This document shows positions 17,390-26,914 of a DNA stretch of 62,075 nt, one piece after another. Source of the stretch: an uncultured Roseburia sp. (lineage in GTDB: Bacteria > Bacillota > Clostridia > Lachnospirales > Lachnospiraceae); contig CANRSX010000029.1 in NCBI GenBank assembly GCA_947642555.1, forward strand, positions 1 through 62,075, in the 5' to 3' direction. A program made the translations under genes and the position numbers. How positions within the stretch are numbered: the first letter of the stretch is position 1; the number at the start of each line of letters is the position of its first letter. A model generated the notes under the pieces. The model saw nothing but the letters and a program-made list of their open reading frames with translations. It had not been told where the DNA came from and did not search any database.

Positions 17390-18508
17390 TCACTGGTTTA
17401 CAAATTCCCTGATCCTGTCGGTCACTTCCACAACATCATCATCTGACAGTTCAAAATGCATCGGCAGACAAAGAATCTCTCTGTAAATCTGATCCGTCAC
17501 CGGATACGTGTCCCCATTATTTCGGAACAGTGTAAACTGATGACACGGAATGTAACTGATTCCGGATTCGATATCATGTTCCATCAGGTAGTCCTTCAGC
17601 TGATCGCGTCTGCCATCTTTTACACGGATTACATACATAAAAGGTGTGATGGAATCATATCCTTCCGGCATACATTCGATTCCATTCACACCTTTTAGTT
17701 TCTCGTCATACAAATGACACAGTTCCCTTCTGCGCCTGATAAACATATCCACTTTTTTTATCTGTGCCAGCCCGATCGCTGCATTGATATTGCTCATATG
17801 ATACCGGTATCCCGCAGTCGGCACATCGTAAACCCAGGAACGTTTTTTCCAGTCCTTTACATGCATTGCCTTCCGGTCAATCCCGAGAAGCCGCTTTTTT
17901 CTTGACAGATCATCAAATGCCGCATCATCTGTAAGAATCGCGCCGCCCTCCCCACAGGTCATAACCTTGATGGAATCAAAACTGAAACAGGTGATATCCC
18001 CAAACGATCCTATCTTTTTTCCCTTATATTCCGATCCAAACGCATGGGCGGCATCCTCAATAATCCGGATTCCGGTTTCCTCCCGAATCTTTAACAGCTC
18101 ATCCATATCACAGGGTCTGCCGGCATAATGCACCGGAATAATCGCCTTTGTGCGGTCCGTAATTCTTTTCCTTACATCATTCACATCCATAAGGAATGTG
18201 ACAGGATCCACCTCGCAGAATACCGGTTTTCCCCCGCACATGACAACTGCCTGGGCAGTTGCTATAAAAGTAAAGGACGGCATGAAAACCTCATCACCGT
18301 CCTTAATCCCGATTGTATCAAGCGCAAGATGCAGCGCCGTTGTCCCTGTATTCGTAGCTATGACATACCGGTCTGTCCCCACATAGCCTGCAATCTCATC
18401 TTCCAGCTCTGCGGTCTTGTAGGCCAGTCCGAAATATCCGTATTCAAACGCTTCTTTTACCTGCTGTAGTTCCTCTTCCCCGCAGCACCCTCTTGATGAT
18501 TTGATCAT
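17390..18508 (-). CDS. DegT/DnrJ/EryC1/StrS aminotransferase (4-keto sugar type)
   Basis: 372 residues. TNTGTTALHLALD, EDAAHAFGSEYKG and the PLP lysine in SFDSIKVMTCGEGGAI are all present. In CDP-3,6-dideoxyhexose pathways the related RfbH has His instead of this Lys and an iron-sulfur motif, and is about 60 residues longer. This protein is therefore a true aminotransferase, not an E1 dehydratase. It starts with GGGAGG ahead of the ATG, 24 nt after rfbF. The likely product is a 4-amino-4,6-dideoxy sugar nucleotide, with CDP as the carrier if RfbG feeds it. Confidence 0.82.
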   Translation of the reverse strand: MIKSSRGCCGEEELQQVKEAFEYGYFGLAYKTAELEDEIAGYVGTDRYVIATNTGTTALHLALDTIGIKDGDEVFMPSFTFIATAQAVVMCGGKPVFCEVDPVTFLMDVNDVRKRITDRTKAIIPVHYAGRPCDMDELLKIREETGIRIIEDAAHAFGSEYKGKKIGSFGDITCFSFDSIKVMTCGEGGAILTDDAAFDDLSRKKRLLGIDRKAMHVKDWKKRSWVYDVPTAGYRYHMSNINAAIGLAQIKKVDMFIRRRRELCHLYDEKLKGVNGIECMPEGYDSITPFMYVIRVKDGRRDQLKDYLMEHDIESGISYIPCHQFTLFRNNGDTYPVTDQIYREILCLPMHFELSDDDVVEVTDRIREFVNQ

Positions 18509-18532
18509 GGTATCCTCCCGACTTTTATCCGT

Positions 18533-19306
18533 TTAATCTTCCCAAAGCTTCCATGGCGCATTCCCTTTTTCCCAGATACGTTCAAGCTGTTCCTTATCCC
18601 GCATTGTATCCATACACTGCCAAAAGCCATCATGGCGGTAACATGCAAGCTCCCCGTCGGAAACAATATCCTCCAGCGGTTTCTGTTCAAACATATAATC
18701 ACCGGTAATATAATCCAGCGCTCCCGGTTCAACCACCATGAATCCGATATTAATCCAGTCAGAATCAGCCATATTTTTTTCCTGGAAAGACAGCACCTGA
18801 TTTTCTTTCAGCTGCAGAACACCAAAACGGCTTCCCGGCTGTGTCGCCGTCAGCGTCACAAGCTTCCCGTTCTCCCTGTGAAATTTCAGAAGAGCTTTCA
18901 GATCCACATCCGCAACGCCGTCGCCATAGGTCAGCATAAAGGTCTCATTTCCAATATAATTTCTCACAGCCTTTATCCGGCCTCCCGTGAGCGTCTTCAG
19001 TCCGGTATCCACAACGGTCACGGTCCATGGCTCAATATCCCGTTGATGTACTGTAACCTTGTTTTCTGCCCTGAAATCAAATGTCACATCATTTCTTCGT
19101 ATGTAATAGTCCGAAAACCATTCTTTAATGACCTCCTGTCTGTACCCTGCACAGATGATAAAATCATTAAATCCATAGTACGAATAATGCTTCATGATAT
19201 GCCAGATAATCGGCATATTTCCAATCTGTATCATCGGTTTCGGTATGAACTGGCTTTCCTCTGAAATCCGGGTTCCGAAGCCTCCTGCAAGTATAATTAC
19301 TTTCAA
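18533..19306 (-). CDS. rfbF: glucose-1-phosphate cytidylyltransferase
   Basis: 257 residues. The start MKVIILAGGFGTRISEES is the nucleotidyltransferase signature, followed by the RfbF-specific KPMIQIGNMPIIWHIMKHY and GFNDFIICAGYRQEVIKEWF. It makes CDP-glucose from CTP and glucose-1-phosphate, the entry step to CDP-linked deoxysugars. Length is as expected. It heads a sub-cluster with an aminotransferase and an RmlC-like protein. Its normal partner rfbG is at the other end of the operon (2625-3842). Confidence 0.93.
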   Translation of the reverse strand: MKVIILAGGFGTRISEESQFIPKPMIQIGNMPIIWHIMKHYSYYGFNDFIICAGYRQEVIKEWFSDYYIRRNDVTFDFRAENKVTVHQRDIEPWTVTVVDTGLKTLTGGRIKAVRNYIGNETFMLTYGDGVADVDLKALLKFHRENGKLVTLTATQPGSRFGVLQLKENQVLSFQEKNMADSDWINIGFMVVEPGALDYITGDYMFEQKPLEDIVSDGELACYRHDGFWQCMDTMRDKEQLERIWEKGNAPWKLWED

Positions 19307-19328
19307 GATATTTCCTCCGTAATTTTCG

Positions 19329-20312
19329 TTATTTCTTCCATTTTTTTAACTGAGTATATATATTTCTCGCTATCCTGGCATAAATTCTATCATTATTTGA
19401 AATACATGATCCATATACTTTCAATAACATATGCTGCAATAAAATTGAGTAATCTGGAGATTCTGTAGAAATGTAGGTGCGAATATATTTGTCGTAAAAA
19501 AGATAAATTTTTATTGTTTCATACAAAGATTTATTCTTCTTTTCTTCTAATTTAATTTCATGAATGAGCCTTGATTTATCAAACGCATCAATTTTTAAAT
19601 TCATACATATTCTTTCTCGGACCATTTGGCTCTCGGCTGCCATAGTCTCCTGATAAATCCTGCTGTCATTATTACTGCCTCTTCTATAATAGATTAGAGG
19701 TTCAGGCAGATTAAGCCCTCTTCCATATTTTAATAATTGCGCCCACATATCGTAATCTTCCGCCATTGACAGATCCGTATTATACCTGATCTTATACTTA
19801 TCTATCACATTTTTACGATACATTGCCGTCGGGTGATACATTCCGCACGCCACTGTCTGCATTAGTCGGAGCCCTTTGTCTGTAGTACACATTTTAACAA
19901 CAAAACCCGGTTCATCATTATCTGAAATAAATCGCACCCATGATCCGCATAACACATATTCAGGATTTTTTTCTAAAAAATCCACCTGTTTTTCTATACG
20001 ATCAGGAAAAGCAATATCATCTGAATCAATTCTTGCAATATATTTTCCTGAAGCAAGCTCAAGTCCCCGATTAATGGAATATGTCTGGCCTCGATTTTTT
20101 TCATTGATATACAAGTGAATCCTTGCATCCTGTAATCTTTTAATACAACTTACAGTATCATCTGTCGATGCATTATCTACAACAATTAACTCGAAATGTT
20201 TATATGTCTGCTTCAAAATGCTGTCTATTGTCCGTACCACAGATGGTCTGTTATATACCGGTAATACTATAGAAACAAGAGGCCATTGTTCCCGTTTATC
20301 TTCCTTCTTCAT
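19329..20312 (-). CDS. glycosyltransferase family 2
   Basis: 327 residues. Typical GT2 start: VSIVLPVYNRPSVVRTIDSILKQTY, VVDNASTDDT, and the metal-binding D-x-D in IARIDSDDIAFPDRIEKQ. The C-terminal part (AEDYDMWAQLLKYG) is the acceptor-side motif. Soluble and cytosolic. Overlaps the Wzy-like gene by 4 nt. AT-rich like that gene. Confidence 0.9.
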   Translation of the reverse strand: MKKEDKREQWPLVSIVLPVYNRPSVVRTIDSILKQTYKHFELIVVDNASTDDTVSCIKRLQDARIHLYINEKNRGQTYSINRGLELASGKYIARIDSDDIAFPDRIEKQVDFLEKNPEYVLCGSWVRFISDNDEPGFVVKMCTTDKGLRLMQTVACGMYHPTAMYRKNVIDKYKIRYNTDLSMAEDYDMWAQLLKYGRGLNLPEPLIYYRRGSNNDSRIYQETMAAESQMVRERICMNLKIDAFDKSRLIHEIKLEEKKNKSLYETIKIYLFYDKYIRTYISTESPDYSILLQHMLLKVYGSCISNNDRIYARIARNIYTQLKKWKK

Positions 20313-21601
20313 TCCTTATACTCTTTCTGCTTTCCATATGCGATTGCAAAAGGGAAAAATATCATCCACATACATCCCATTGTCCACAAATATGGATCTG
20401 CATAATTTGCAATTAAAATCCCTAAAAATCCAACGGTAAACGGAATAGCATATTTTATGTCCAGTTTTTTATTATAAGCTTTTTTTATTAAAGACCAAAA
20501 AATGGATCCATAAAAAATTGTGTAATTAACGACACCTAATATTCCTTTTTGAAAAAGCATATAGTAATATGAGTATTCATATCCTCGCTGCGACCAATCA
20601 TACCCACCTAACGGCTTTGAAAATGCTCCACTCCCATAACCTAATAATGGCGCTTTTTTCCACTCATCTAACAATGATTTTTTTTGTAACGCTCTGACTC
20701 CATTTTCAATATGTTTCATATCAGCAGAACTTCTAAATTTATATACAATATAATCAATTATTGATGTTAATTCGAGAGACGATATCTTTATTATCAGGAA
20801 AAGCCCGATAGCAGCTACAATACTTATAAATGTCCCTTTAATAATAGCCTGATCCGTTATTTTCCATCTGTTTAAATATAAGGTAACTAATAAAGCTGTA
20901 CATATCCCTAAAATACTTGAAATTATAAATGCCACACGCCCTGACATTAACAAACATATACACAATAATACCATTATAAAATGCAAAATACTTTTATTTA
21001 TATAGTCCTGTTTCGAAATATATAACGACATTGTAAATGGAAGCATAAATATATGAGTGCACATATGTGTAGTAGTGTATTGAAAAAAAGATCCGAAATT
21101 ACCAAAATGATAATCCAGCACCTTTTGCAAATATAAAAATATATCATTCCAGGATACTTCAAGTAAACTTCCCCCTAAACAAACAATATCAAAAAGAAGA
21201 GTAACCATTTCTGCTATTAACATTACACGAACCAAAAAAAATCTTTCTTCCTCCTCCTGCAGTCCATGCGCAACAAATAAAAACATCAATGGCCATATTA
21301 TATCTACTGTCTGTAGTGCAAAAGGATTTGACGAATTTTTTATAAACCCCCAAATAATAGCAACAATATTAAACAAAATAAAAATCAGAATTTTCTTTGC
21401 AATAACTATATTAATTTTTAAACCTTTTTTTATAATACAGCTTATTACCAATCCAAATAATATAGTCAAACGTATAACACTATAAGCTGTTGGGAAAAAA
21501 AAAGTAAAAAACACAAATATCACAAGAAAAAATCGAAATATATCTATATGGTGAAATATCTGACTCTTTAAATCAAGTATACTCTCTTTTTCATCTTTCA
21601 T
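20309..21601 (-). CDS. Wzy-like polysaccharide polymerase / O-antigen ligase family protein
   Basis: 430 residues with about 11-12 membrane helices and a large hydrophilic loop near residues 285-345 containing APLLGYGSGAFSKP, the G-x-G-x-x-x-x motif shared by Wzy/WaaL proteins. It should polymerise the flipped repeat units on the outer face of the membrane. It is the only polymerase candidate in the locus. Very AT-rich, unlike the asparagine synthase gene just upstream, which suggests a serotype-specific insert. Confidence 0.8.
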   Translation of the reverse strand: MKDEKESILDLKSQIFHHIDIFRFFLVIFVFFTFFFPTAYSVIRLTILFGLVISCIIKKGLKINIVIAKKILIFILFNIVAIIWGFIKNSSNPFALQTVDIIWPLMFLFVAHGLQEEEERFFLVRVMLIAEMVTLLFDIVCLGGSLLEVSWNDIFLYLQKVLDYHFGNFGSFFQYTTTHMCTHIFMLPFTMSLYISKQDYINKSILHFIMVLLCICLLMSGRVAFIISSILGICTALLVTLYLNRWKITDQAIIKGTFISIVAAIGLFLIIKISSLELTSIIDYIVYKFRSSADMKHIENGVRALQKKSLLDEWKKAPLLGYGSGAFSKPLGGYDWSQRGYEYSYYYMLFQKGILGVVNYTIFYGSIFWSLIKKAYNKKLDIKYAIPFTVGFLGILIANYADPYLWTMGCMWMIFFPFAIAYGKQKEYKE

Positions 21602-21610
21602 TACACACCA

Positions 21611-22747
21611 TCATTTCAAACGTAATAAATTCTTCCAATAAAGTAAATTTTGTTCGTAATTAAAATCTCTATTATATGCCTCTAAACTATCTTTACTATA
21701 TTCCAACCATCTTTTTTCATCAGAAGATAATTGAACAATCGCCTTTACCCATGCAGTCATATCATCTGACAGAATAAATCCATTTTTAGAATTTATAATC
21801 TTTCTGTTATATCCAACATCAGAACCAATAATCGGAAGCCCCGCTGATAAATACTGTATTAATTTAAATCCGCCTTTCCCTAAAGTAATCCTGTTTGATA
21901 CCAGCGGCATAATTCCAATATGAGCCTCTAGCATAGCATCTGCCGCATTTTCTCTGCTCCATTCTCTATTGCATATTTTCAAATATTTTGTATCTTTTTT
22001 GTAGGGAATATTTGAGACTACTGTTAAAATTAACTGTTTTCTCTGTTTGTCAAATATAACTTTTGCAGCCTGATCAATATAATCTATAACACGATTAATA
22101 TTATATAAATTACTCGATGTTCCTACCCAAACAATACGTACAACACTTTTATACTGTCTCAATCTTTTTTGATTGATTAAATCAAACGGAACATCATCCA
22201 TTATGTGATCTGTCGTTGGTAATAAGTCAACTTTATATCGTTGATTATACGAAATTGTCTTTTTTAAATATCCACTCGTAACAATTATATTCGAGGAATT
22301 GATTTCTAAAATCTGCTTTTCCCTCTTACTAATCTCTCCCGCCGCACTGATCTCATCATCAAAATCCCAAATGATTTTCTTTCCTCGAAACAATAGTTCC
22401 TCCAAAACACTAAATATACATGGAATCCATCTTGGAAAAATCTCCCTCTGAACAATAATTATCTCTGGTTTATAAATCAAATCATATACAATTGAACCTG
22501 TCCGTCTAATACATATAACCACATAAAGCCATACCTGAACCAGCTTTTTTAGTAATGAAGCTTTTAAATTCAAATTCAGTTGGAACAGCTTTCTTGAAAG
22601 TGCATCATGAATCACAAATTTTCTGTTCAGCTGACTGGTATACTGAATGACTCTGTAATAATCGGATGGACCATCTACAGAATTTCTAGTATATATTGAG
22701 ATATAGCTGTTTCCTTTTTTAAATTCTTTTTCTAAAATATTTGTCAT
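21611..22747 (-). CDS. glycosyltransferase (GT4-like)
   Basis: 378 residues from the ATG at 22747 (MTNILEK); an open start at 22765 is possible. The end of the amidotransferase gene overlaps its beginning. GT-B features: WDFDDEISAA in the N-terminal half, IVWVGTSSNLYN in the linker, IGIMPLVSNRITLGKGGFKLIQYLSAG as the donor-side E-x7-E-like region, and GLPIIGSDVG. Soluble, one of about five transferases in the operon. Codon use changes sharply to AT-rich at this gene. Confidence 0.78.
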   Translation of the reverse strand: MTNILEKEFKKGNSYISIYTRNSVDGPSDYYRVIQYTSQLNRKFVIHDALSRKLFQLNLNLKASLLKKLVQVWLYVVICIRRTGSIVYDLIYKPEIIIVQREIFPRWIPCIFSVLEELLFRGKKIIWDFDDEISAAGEISKREKQILEINSSNIIVTSGYLKKTISYNQRYKVDLLPTTDHIMDDVPFDLINQKRLRQYKSVVRIVWVGTSSNLYNINRVIDYIDQAAKVIFDKQRKQLILTVVSNIPYKKDTKYLKICNREWSRENAADAMLEAHIGIMPLVSNRITLGKGGFKLIQYLSAGLPIIGSDVGYNRKIINSKNGFILSDDMTAWVKAIVQLSSDEKRWLEYSKDSLEAYNRDFNYEQNLLYWKNLLRLK

Positions 22748-24605
22748 ACCACTTCTCAAACACAAACAGTGCCCAAATCTCCGACTTCCGGTTTCTCTTC
22801 CCCGTCAGATGCTCCTGTATGATCCGCTCCACATATTTCCCGGACAGAATCCCCTGCCCCTGAATCCTTCCGGCATCCAGCACATCCAGCATCTCTTCCT
22901 TCATCTCATTCCGGAACCAGTGGTCCAGCGGGATCCCGAACCCTGATTTCGGCAGTTTCGTATACCCCTTCGGCAGCAGCGGTAAAAACGCATCCTTTAA
23001 GATCCGTTTTTTATTTCTTCCTTTCAGCTTGTACGCATCCGAAAGTGAAAACGCAAACTGCACGATATCATTTGCCAGCATCGGGGTACGTGTCTCCAGG
23101 GAATTCAGCATCGCCATCCGGTCCACCTTGGCAAGCATGTCCCCTTCCAGCACAAGATGCAGATCGGTGTACTGGGTTCTCCGCAGATCCGTCCCGTCCA
23201 TCCGGTTATAATACTCCCGGATCCGGTTTTCACTAGAAAAGTCGTGCCATCCTTCCTGGAACAGCTCCCGGCAGTCCTCCTCCTTAAATCCCAGCTGCAT
23301 CGTATTTTTCCGTTTGGAAAAGGTATCCGTATACGCACTGCTCACCAGCTTGTTTGCCTTCCTGGAAAATGCTGTCGTGTCCGGCAGCTGATCCATAACC
23401 GGTTCAATCAGCAGCTTTCTCACGCCGTTCGGCAGTTTCAGATAAATCCTGCTGTAATAATCGATCAGATATTTTTCATAACCAAGGAAACATTCATCGC
23501 CTGCATCCCCGGTCAGCACCACCTTCACTTCTCTAGATGCATACTCCGACACCAGATACTCCGGCAGTGCGGAGGAATCGGCAAAGGGCTCATCCATGGA
23601 AGAAATGACCCGGTCCATGATCTCCATTGCGTCCCGGTGACGCATGATACATGCATGATGCTCCGAACCGATATGCTCTGCCATCAGCGCCGCATTTCTA
23701 CTCTCATCATAATCGGCTTCCTCAAATCCGATTGTAAAGGTCTTTATCGGGCGGTCTGAATTCCTGGCCATCAGCGCCGCTATAATTCCGGAATCAAGTC
23801 CGCCGCTTAAAAACGCCCCGTACGGCACATCACAGTTCATCCGTTCCTTTACCGAACGGTTCAGCCTCCGCCGCAATTCGCTGACGGCATCCCCGTAGGA
23901 AAGTCCGGCACAGTCCGCATCCACCGTCAGCTCCCAGTATGTTTCCTCCGATATCCGACCATCTTTTCCAATTGTCAGATAATGACCCGGCAGGAGTTTT
24001 TTCACATCTTTAAAAATCGTGAGGGGCGCTGGCAGATACGTAAACCGGAAGTAAAAATTCAGTGCTTCCGGACTGATTTCCTTCGGAACAAGATCTGTGG
24101 CCAGCATGCTTTTCAATTCCGATGCAAACAGAAAAAGGGCATTATTCTGAAAAAAATAAAGGGGCTTTTCCCCCATCCTGTCCCTGGCCAGCGTCAGGAT
24201 TTCTTTTTTTCTGTCATAAATCGCAAGGGCAAACATCCCGTCCAGCATCGCAAAACAGCTCTCCCCGTACTCCTCATAAAGATGAACGATCACCTCCGTG
24301 TCGGATGCAGTGGCAAAACAGTGGCCCTTATGTGTCAGTTCCTGTCTTAATTTTTTATAATTATAGATCTCTCCGTTAAATACTGCCGCAAGAGTATGTT
24401 CTTCGTTGTAAACCGGCTGGTTCCCTGTGGAAAGGTCAATAATGGAAAGCCGGCGCATTCCCATGGAACACCACTCCCCGTCAAAGATCCCCTCCGCGTC
24501 CGGCCCGCGGTGAATGATCTTTTCATTCATACGACAGACAAGATTATGTCTCTCCTCTGATGTATACCGGTTTTTAAAATCAAGAAGTCCGTTAATTCCA
24601 CACAT
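22719..24605 (-). CDS. asnB: asparagine synthase-type amidotransferase (probable uronic acid amidation)
   Basis: 628 residues. It starts MCGINGLLDF, so Cys2 becomes the N-terminal nucleophile of a class II glutamine amidotransferase; an in-frame ATG 7 codons earlier is rejected for this reason. The synthetase half has AFLSGGLDSGIIAAL (SGGxDS, ATP pyrophosphatase) and LTGDAGDECFLGYEKY. The ATG overlaps the epimerase stop (TGATG) with GGGAG upstream. Free asparagine synthesis is possible, but the position right after a UDP-HexNAc dehydrogenase and epimerase matches WbpS/WbtH-type amidation of a uronic acid. Confidence 0.9.
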   Translation of the reverse strand: MCGINGLLDFKNRYTSEERHNLVCRMNEKIIHRGPDAEGIFDGEWCSMGMRRLSIIDLSTGNQPVYNEEHTLAAVFNGEIYNYKKLRQELTHKGHCFATASDTEVIVHLYEEYGESCFAMLDGMFALAIYDRKKEILTLARDRMGEKPLYFFQNNALFLFASELKSMLATDLVPKEISPEALNFYFRFTYLPAPLTIFKDVKKLLPGHYLTIGKDGRISEETYWELTVDADCAGLSYGDAVSELRRRLNRSVKERMNCDVPYGAFLSGGLDSGIIAALMARNSDRPIKTFTIGFEEADYDESRNAALMAEHIGSEHHACIMRHRDAMEIMDRVISSMDEPFADSSALPEYLVSEYASREVKVVLTGDAGDECFLGYEKYLIDYYSRIYLKLPNGVRKLLIEPVMDQLPDTTAFSRKANKLVSSAYTDTFSKRKNTMQLGFKEEDCRELFQEGWHDFSSENRIREYYNRMDGTDLRRTQYTDLHLVLEGDMLAKVDRMAMLNSLETRTPMLANDIVQFAFSLSDAYKLKGRNKKRILKDAFLPLLPKGYTKLPKSGFGIPLDHWFRNEMKEEMLDVLDAGRIQGQGILSGKYVERIIQEHLTGKRNRKSEIWALFVFEKWYDKYFRKRI

Positions 24606-25597
24606 CAAAGATTCTCCCTGTACCACGCAATCGCTGCCTTTATCCCCCGCTCAAAATCCCATTCCGGCTCGTATCCCAGCAGCTTCCGTGCCTTGGATAT
24701 ATCCGCATTGGAGTGCCTGATATCCCCCGCACGGTCCGGTCCGAACTGCGGCTCTGGTCTGTTCCCGGATGCATCCTTAATTCCCAGCGCATCCGCCAGT
24801 CCGTAATAGATATCCAGCAGGTATTCGCGTCCGCCGTATGCGATATTGTACGCCTCACCGGCCGCCTCATGCCCGGCAAGACATGCCTTCAGATTTGCCT
24901 CAATCACATTTTCAATATACGTAAAATCCCGGCTCTGTCTGCCGTCCCCGTTGATCGTCGGGATCTCCCCGTTCAGCAGCTGACGGATAAATTTCGGTAT
25001 TACAGCGGCATATGCGCCCTCCGGGTCCTGTCTGCGGCCAAACACATTGAAATACCGGAGTCCGTACGTATCCAGTCCGTAGTGCCTCGTATACTGTTTT
25101 GCCCATTCCTCATCCGCCCGCTTGGATACGGCATAGGGTGAGAGAAGATTTCCCTCCCGTCCCTCGGTCTTCGGCAGCACCGGCTCATCCCCGTAGACAC
25201 TCGAGCTGCTGGCATAGACAAATTTTTTTACCCCGTTCTGCCTGGCAGCCTCCAGCATGTTCAGCGTTCCGGTGATATTGTTTGCACAGTAAAAAAGGGG
25301 CATCTCAATGCTCCTCGGCACGGATCCCCATGCAGCCTGATGGAGCACATAATCCACTCCCCGGCACGCTTCCATGCAGGTCTGTAAATCCTGAATATCG
25401 CCTTTCACAAATTCATAATCCGGATTTCCTGCAAACAGATCAGTGTTGGCCTGCTTCCCCGTGGAGAGATCGTCCAGGCAGCGCACCCGGTATCCCAGCT
25501 TTAAAACCGCCTCGCACAGATTACTCCCGATAAATCCGGCTCCGCCTGTCACAAGAAACAGGCTTCCTTCCGGAAATTTTACATTCTGATATCCCAT
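24605..25597 (-). CDS. UDP-GlcNAc/GlcNAcA 4-epimerase (TviC/WbpP type)
   Basis: 330 residues, extended SDR. GGAGFIGSNLCEAVL near the start, LHQAAWGSVPRSIEMP, ASSSSVYGD and the catalytic Y-x-x-x-K in SPYAVSKR. The RSIEMP block and the RQDPEGAYAAVIPKFI block fit the TviC/WbpP subgroup rather than GalE, so UDP-N-acetylated sugars are the likely substrates. With the dehydrogenase immediately before it (1 nt apart) it should yield UDP-GalNAcA. Confidence 0.85.
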   Translation of the reverse strand: MGYQNVKFPEGSLFLVTGGAGFIGSNLCEAVLKLGYRVRCLDDLSTGKQANTDLFAGNPDYEFVKGDIQDLQTCMEACRGVDYVLHQAAWGSVPRSIEMPLFYCANNITGTLNMLEAARQNGVKKFVYASSSSVYGDEPVLPKTEGREGNLLSPYAVSKRADEEWAKQYTRHYGLDTYGLRYFNVFGRRQDPEGAYAAVIPKFIRQLLNGEIPTINGDGRQSRDFTYIENVIEANLKACLAGHEAAGEAYNIAYGGREYLLDIYYGLADALGIKDASGNRPEPQFGPDRAGDIRHSNADISKARKLLGYEPEWDFERGIKAAIAWYRENL

Positions 25598-26914
25598 CTA
25601 TAATCTCCAGTAGCTGTACCCGGCTGTCTCATATTCCCTCCGGTCAAGCAGTCCCTTGATATCAAGCAGGACCTTTGTTCCCTGCCCGTACAGCCTGTCC
25701 ATATCCTCCATGTTATAATCTGCGAATTCCTTATGTGCCACGGCCAGGATCACAGCATCCATGCCGCGGATACCGTCTGCATCTGCAAACGTGATGCCGT
25801 AGAGCCGTTCCGCTTCCCCGGTATCCGCCTGCGGGTCGGCAATCACCGGCTCAATCCCGTATTCCCTCAGCTCTTTTACAATATCAATCACTTTCGTGTT
25901 CCTGGTGTCCGGACAGTTTTCCTTGAAGGTAAACCCAAGTACTGCAACCTTTGCGTTCCTGACGCTTTTATCCGCCGCAATCAGCTTTTTCACACAGTTT
26001 TCCGCCACATATTTTCCCATGTCATCGTTGATCCGGCGGCCGGAGAGAATGATCTGGCTGTGATATCCGAGCATTTCCGCCCGGTATGTCAGATAGTACG
26101 GATCAACGCCGATACAGTGTCCCCCGACCAGTCCGGGCTGGAAATTCAGAAAGTTCCACTTGGTTCTGGCGGCTTCCAGCACAGCTTTTGTATCAATGCC
26201 CATCCGGTTGAAAATAATGGACAGCTCATTCATAAATGCGATGTTAATATCACGCTGCGAATTTTCAATCACCTTTGCAGCTTCCGCAACCTGAATGCTT
26301 TCCGCCCGGTGCACTCCGGCATCCACCACCAGTTCATAGACGTTCGCGACCACGTCCAGCGTCTCTTCATCCATGCCGCTGACGATTTTTTTTATCGTCT
26401 CCAGCCGGTGCACCTTATCCCCCGGGTTGATCCGTTCCGGGCTGTACCCGATTTTAAAATCCACTCCGCATTTCATGCCGGATTCCTGTTCCAAAACCGG
26501 CACGCATACCTCCTCCGTCACACCCGGGTAGACCGTGGACTCAAACACAACAATGGATCCTTTGGTCAGGTTTCGTCCAAGGATCCGGCCTGCCCCTTCC
26601 ACAGGGGAAAGATCCGGTGTATGATCATCATTCACAGGCGTTGGTACCGCCACGATATGAAATTTTGCCTCCCGCAGTCTGGATTCATCTGCCGTAAACT
26701 GAACTGCGGTGTTCTGTATCACCTCATCCCCGACCTCATTCGTCGGATCTTTTCCGGACCGGTACAGCTCTACTTTCTGCTCGTTCAGGTCAAAGCCGAT
26801 CACATCGATTTTCCTGGCAAATGCCACGGCAATCGGCATTCCGACATACCCGAGTCCGATTACGGACAGTTTTTCTTCGTGCCGGATCAGTTTCTCATAA
26901 AGTTCCTCAGTCAT
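25598..26914 (-). CDS. nucleotide sugar dehydrogenase (WbpO/TviB type)
   Basis: 438 residues, UDP-sugar dehydrogenase family: SVIGLGYVGMPIAVAFAR (NAD), FESTVYPGVTEE, then YSPERINPGDK, VIENSQRDINIAFMNEL and the catalytic Cys in GGHCIGVDPYYL. The G-D-K after the NP and the YYLTYRAE block are like UDP-GlcNAc 6-dehydrogenases TviB/WbpO. It oxidises C6 of UDP-HexNAc to the uronic acid with two NAD+. Overlaps the preceding transferase by 8 nt. Confidence 0.88.
   Translation of the reverse strand: MTEELYEKLIRHEEKLSVIGLGYVGMPIAVAFARKIDVIGFDLNEQKVELYRSGKDPTNEVGDEVIQNTAVQFTADESRLREAKFHIVAVPTPVNDDHTPDLSPVEGAGRILGRNLTKGSIVVFESTVYPGVTEEVCVPVLEQESGMKCGVDFKIGYSPERINPGDKVHRLETIKKIVSGMDEETLDVVANVYELVVDAGVHRAESIQVAEAAKVIENSQRDINIAFMNELSIIFNRMGIDTKAVLEAARTKWNFLNFQPGLVGGHCIGVDPYYLTYRAEMLGYHSQIILSGRRINDDMGKYVAENCVKKLIAADKSVRNAKVAVLGFTFKENCPDTRNTKVIDIVKELREYGIEPVIADPQADTGEAERLYGITFADADGIRGMDAVILAVAHKEFADYNMEDMDRLYGQGTKVLLDIKGLLDRREYETAGYSYWRL

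Noticed and set aside
17390..18508. RfbH-type CDP-sugar 3-dehydratase
   Set aside because: The PLP lysine is present where RfbH has His, no iron-sulfur cysteines are seen and the protein is shorter, so it is called an aminotransferase.
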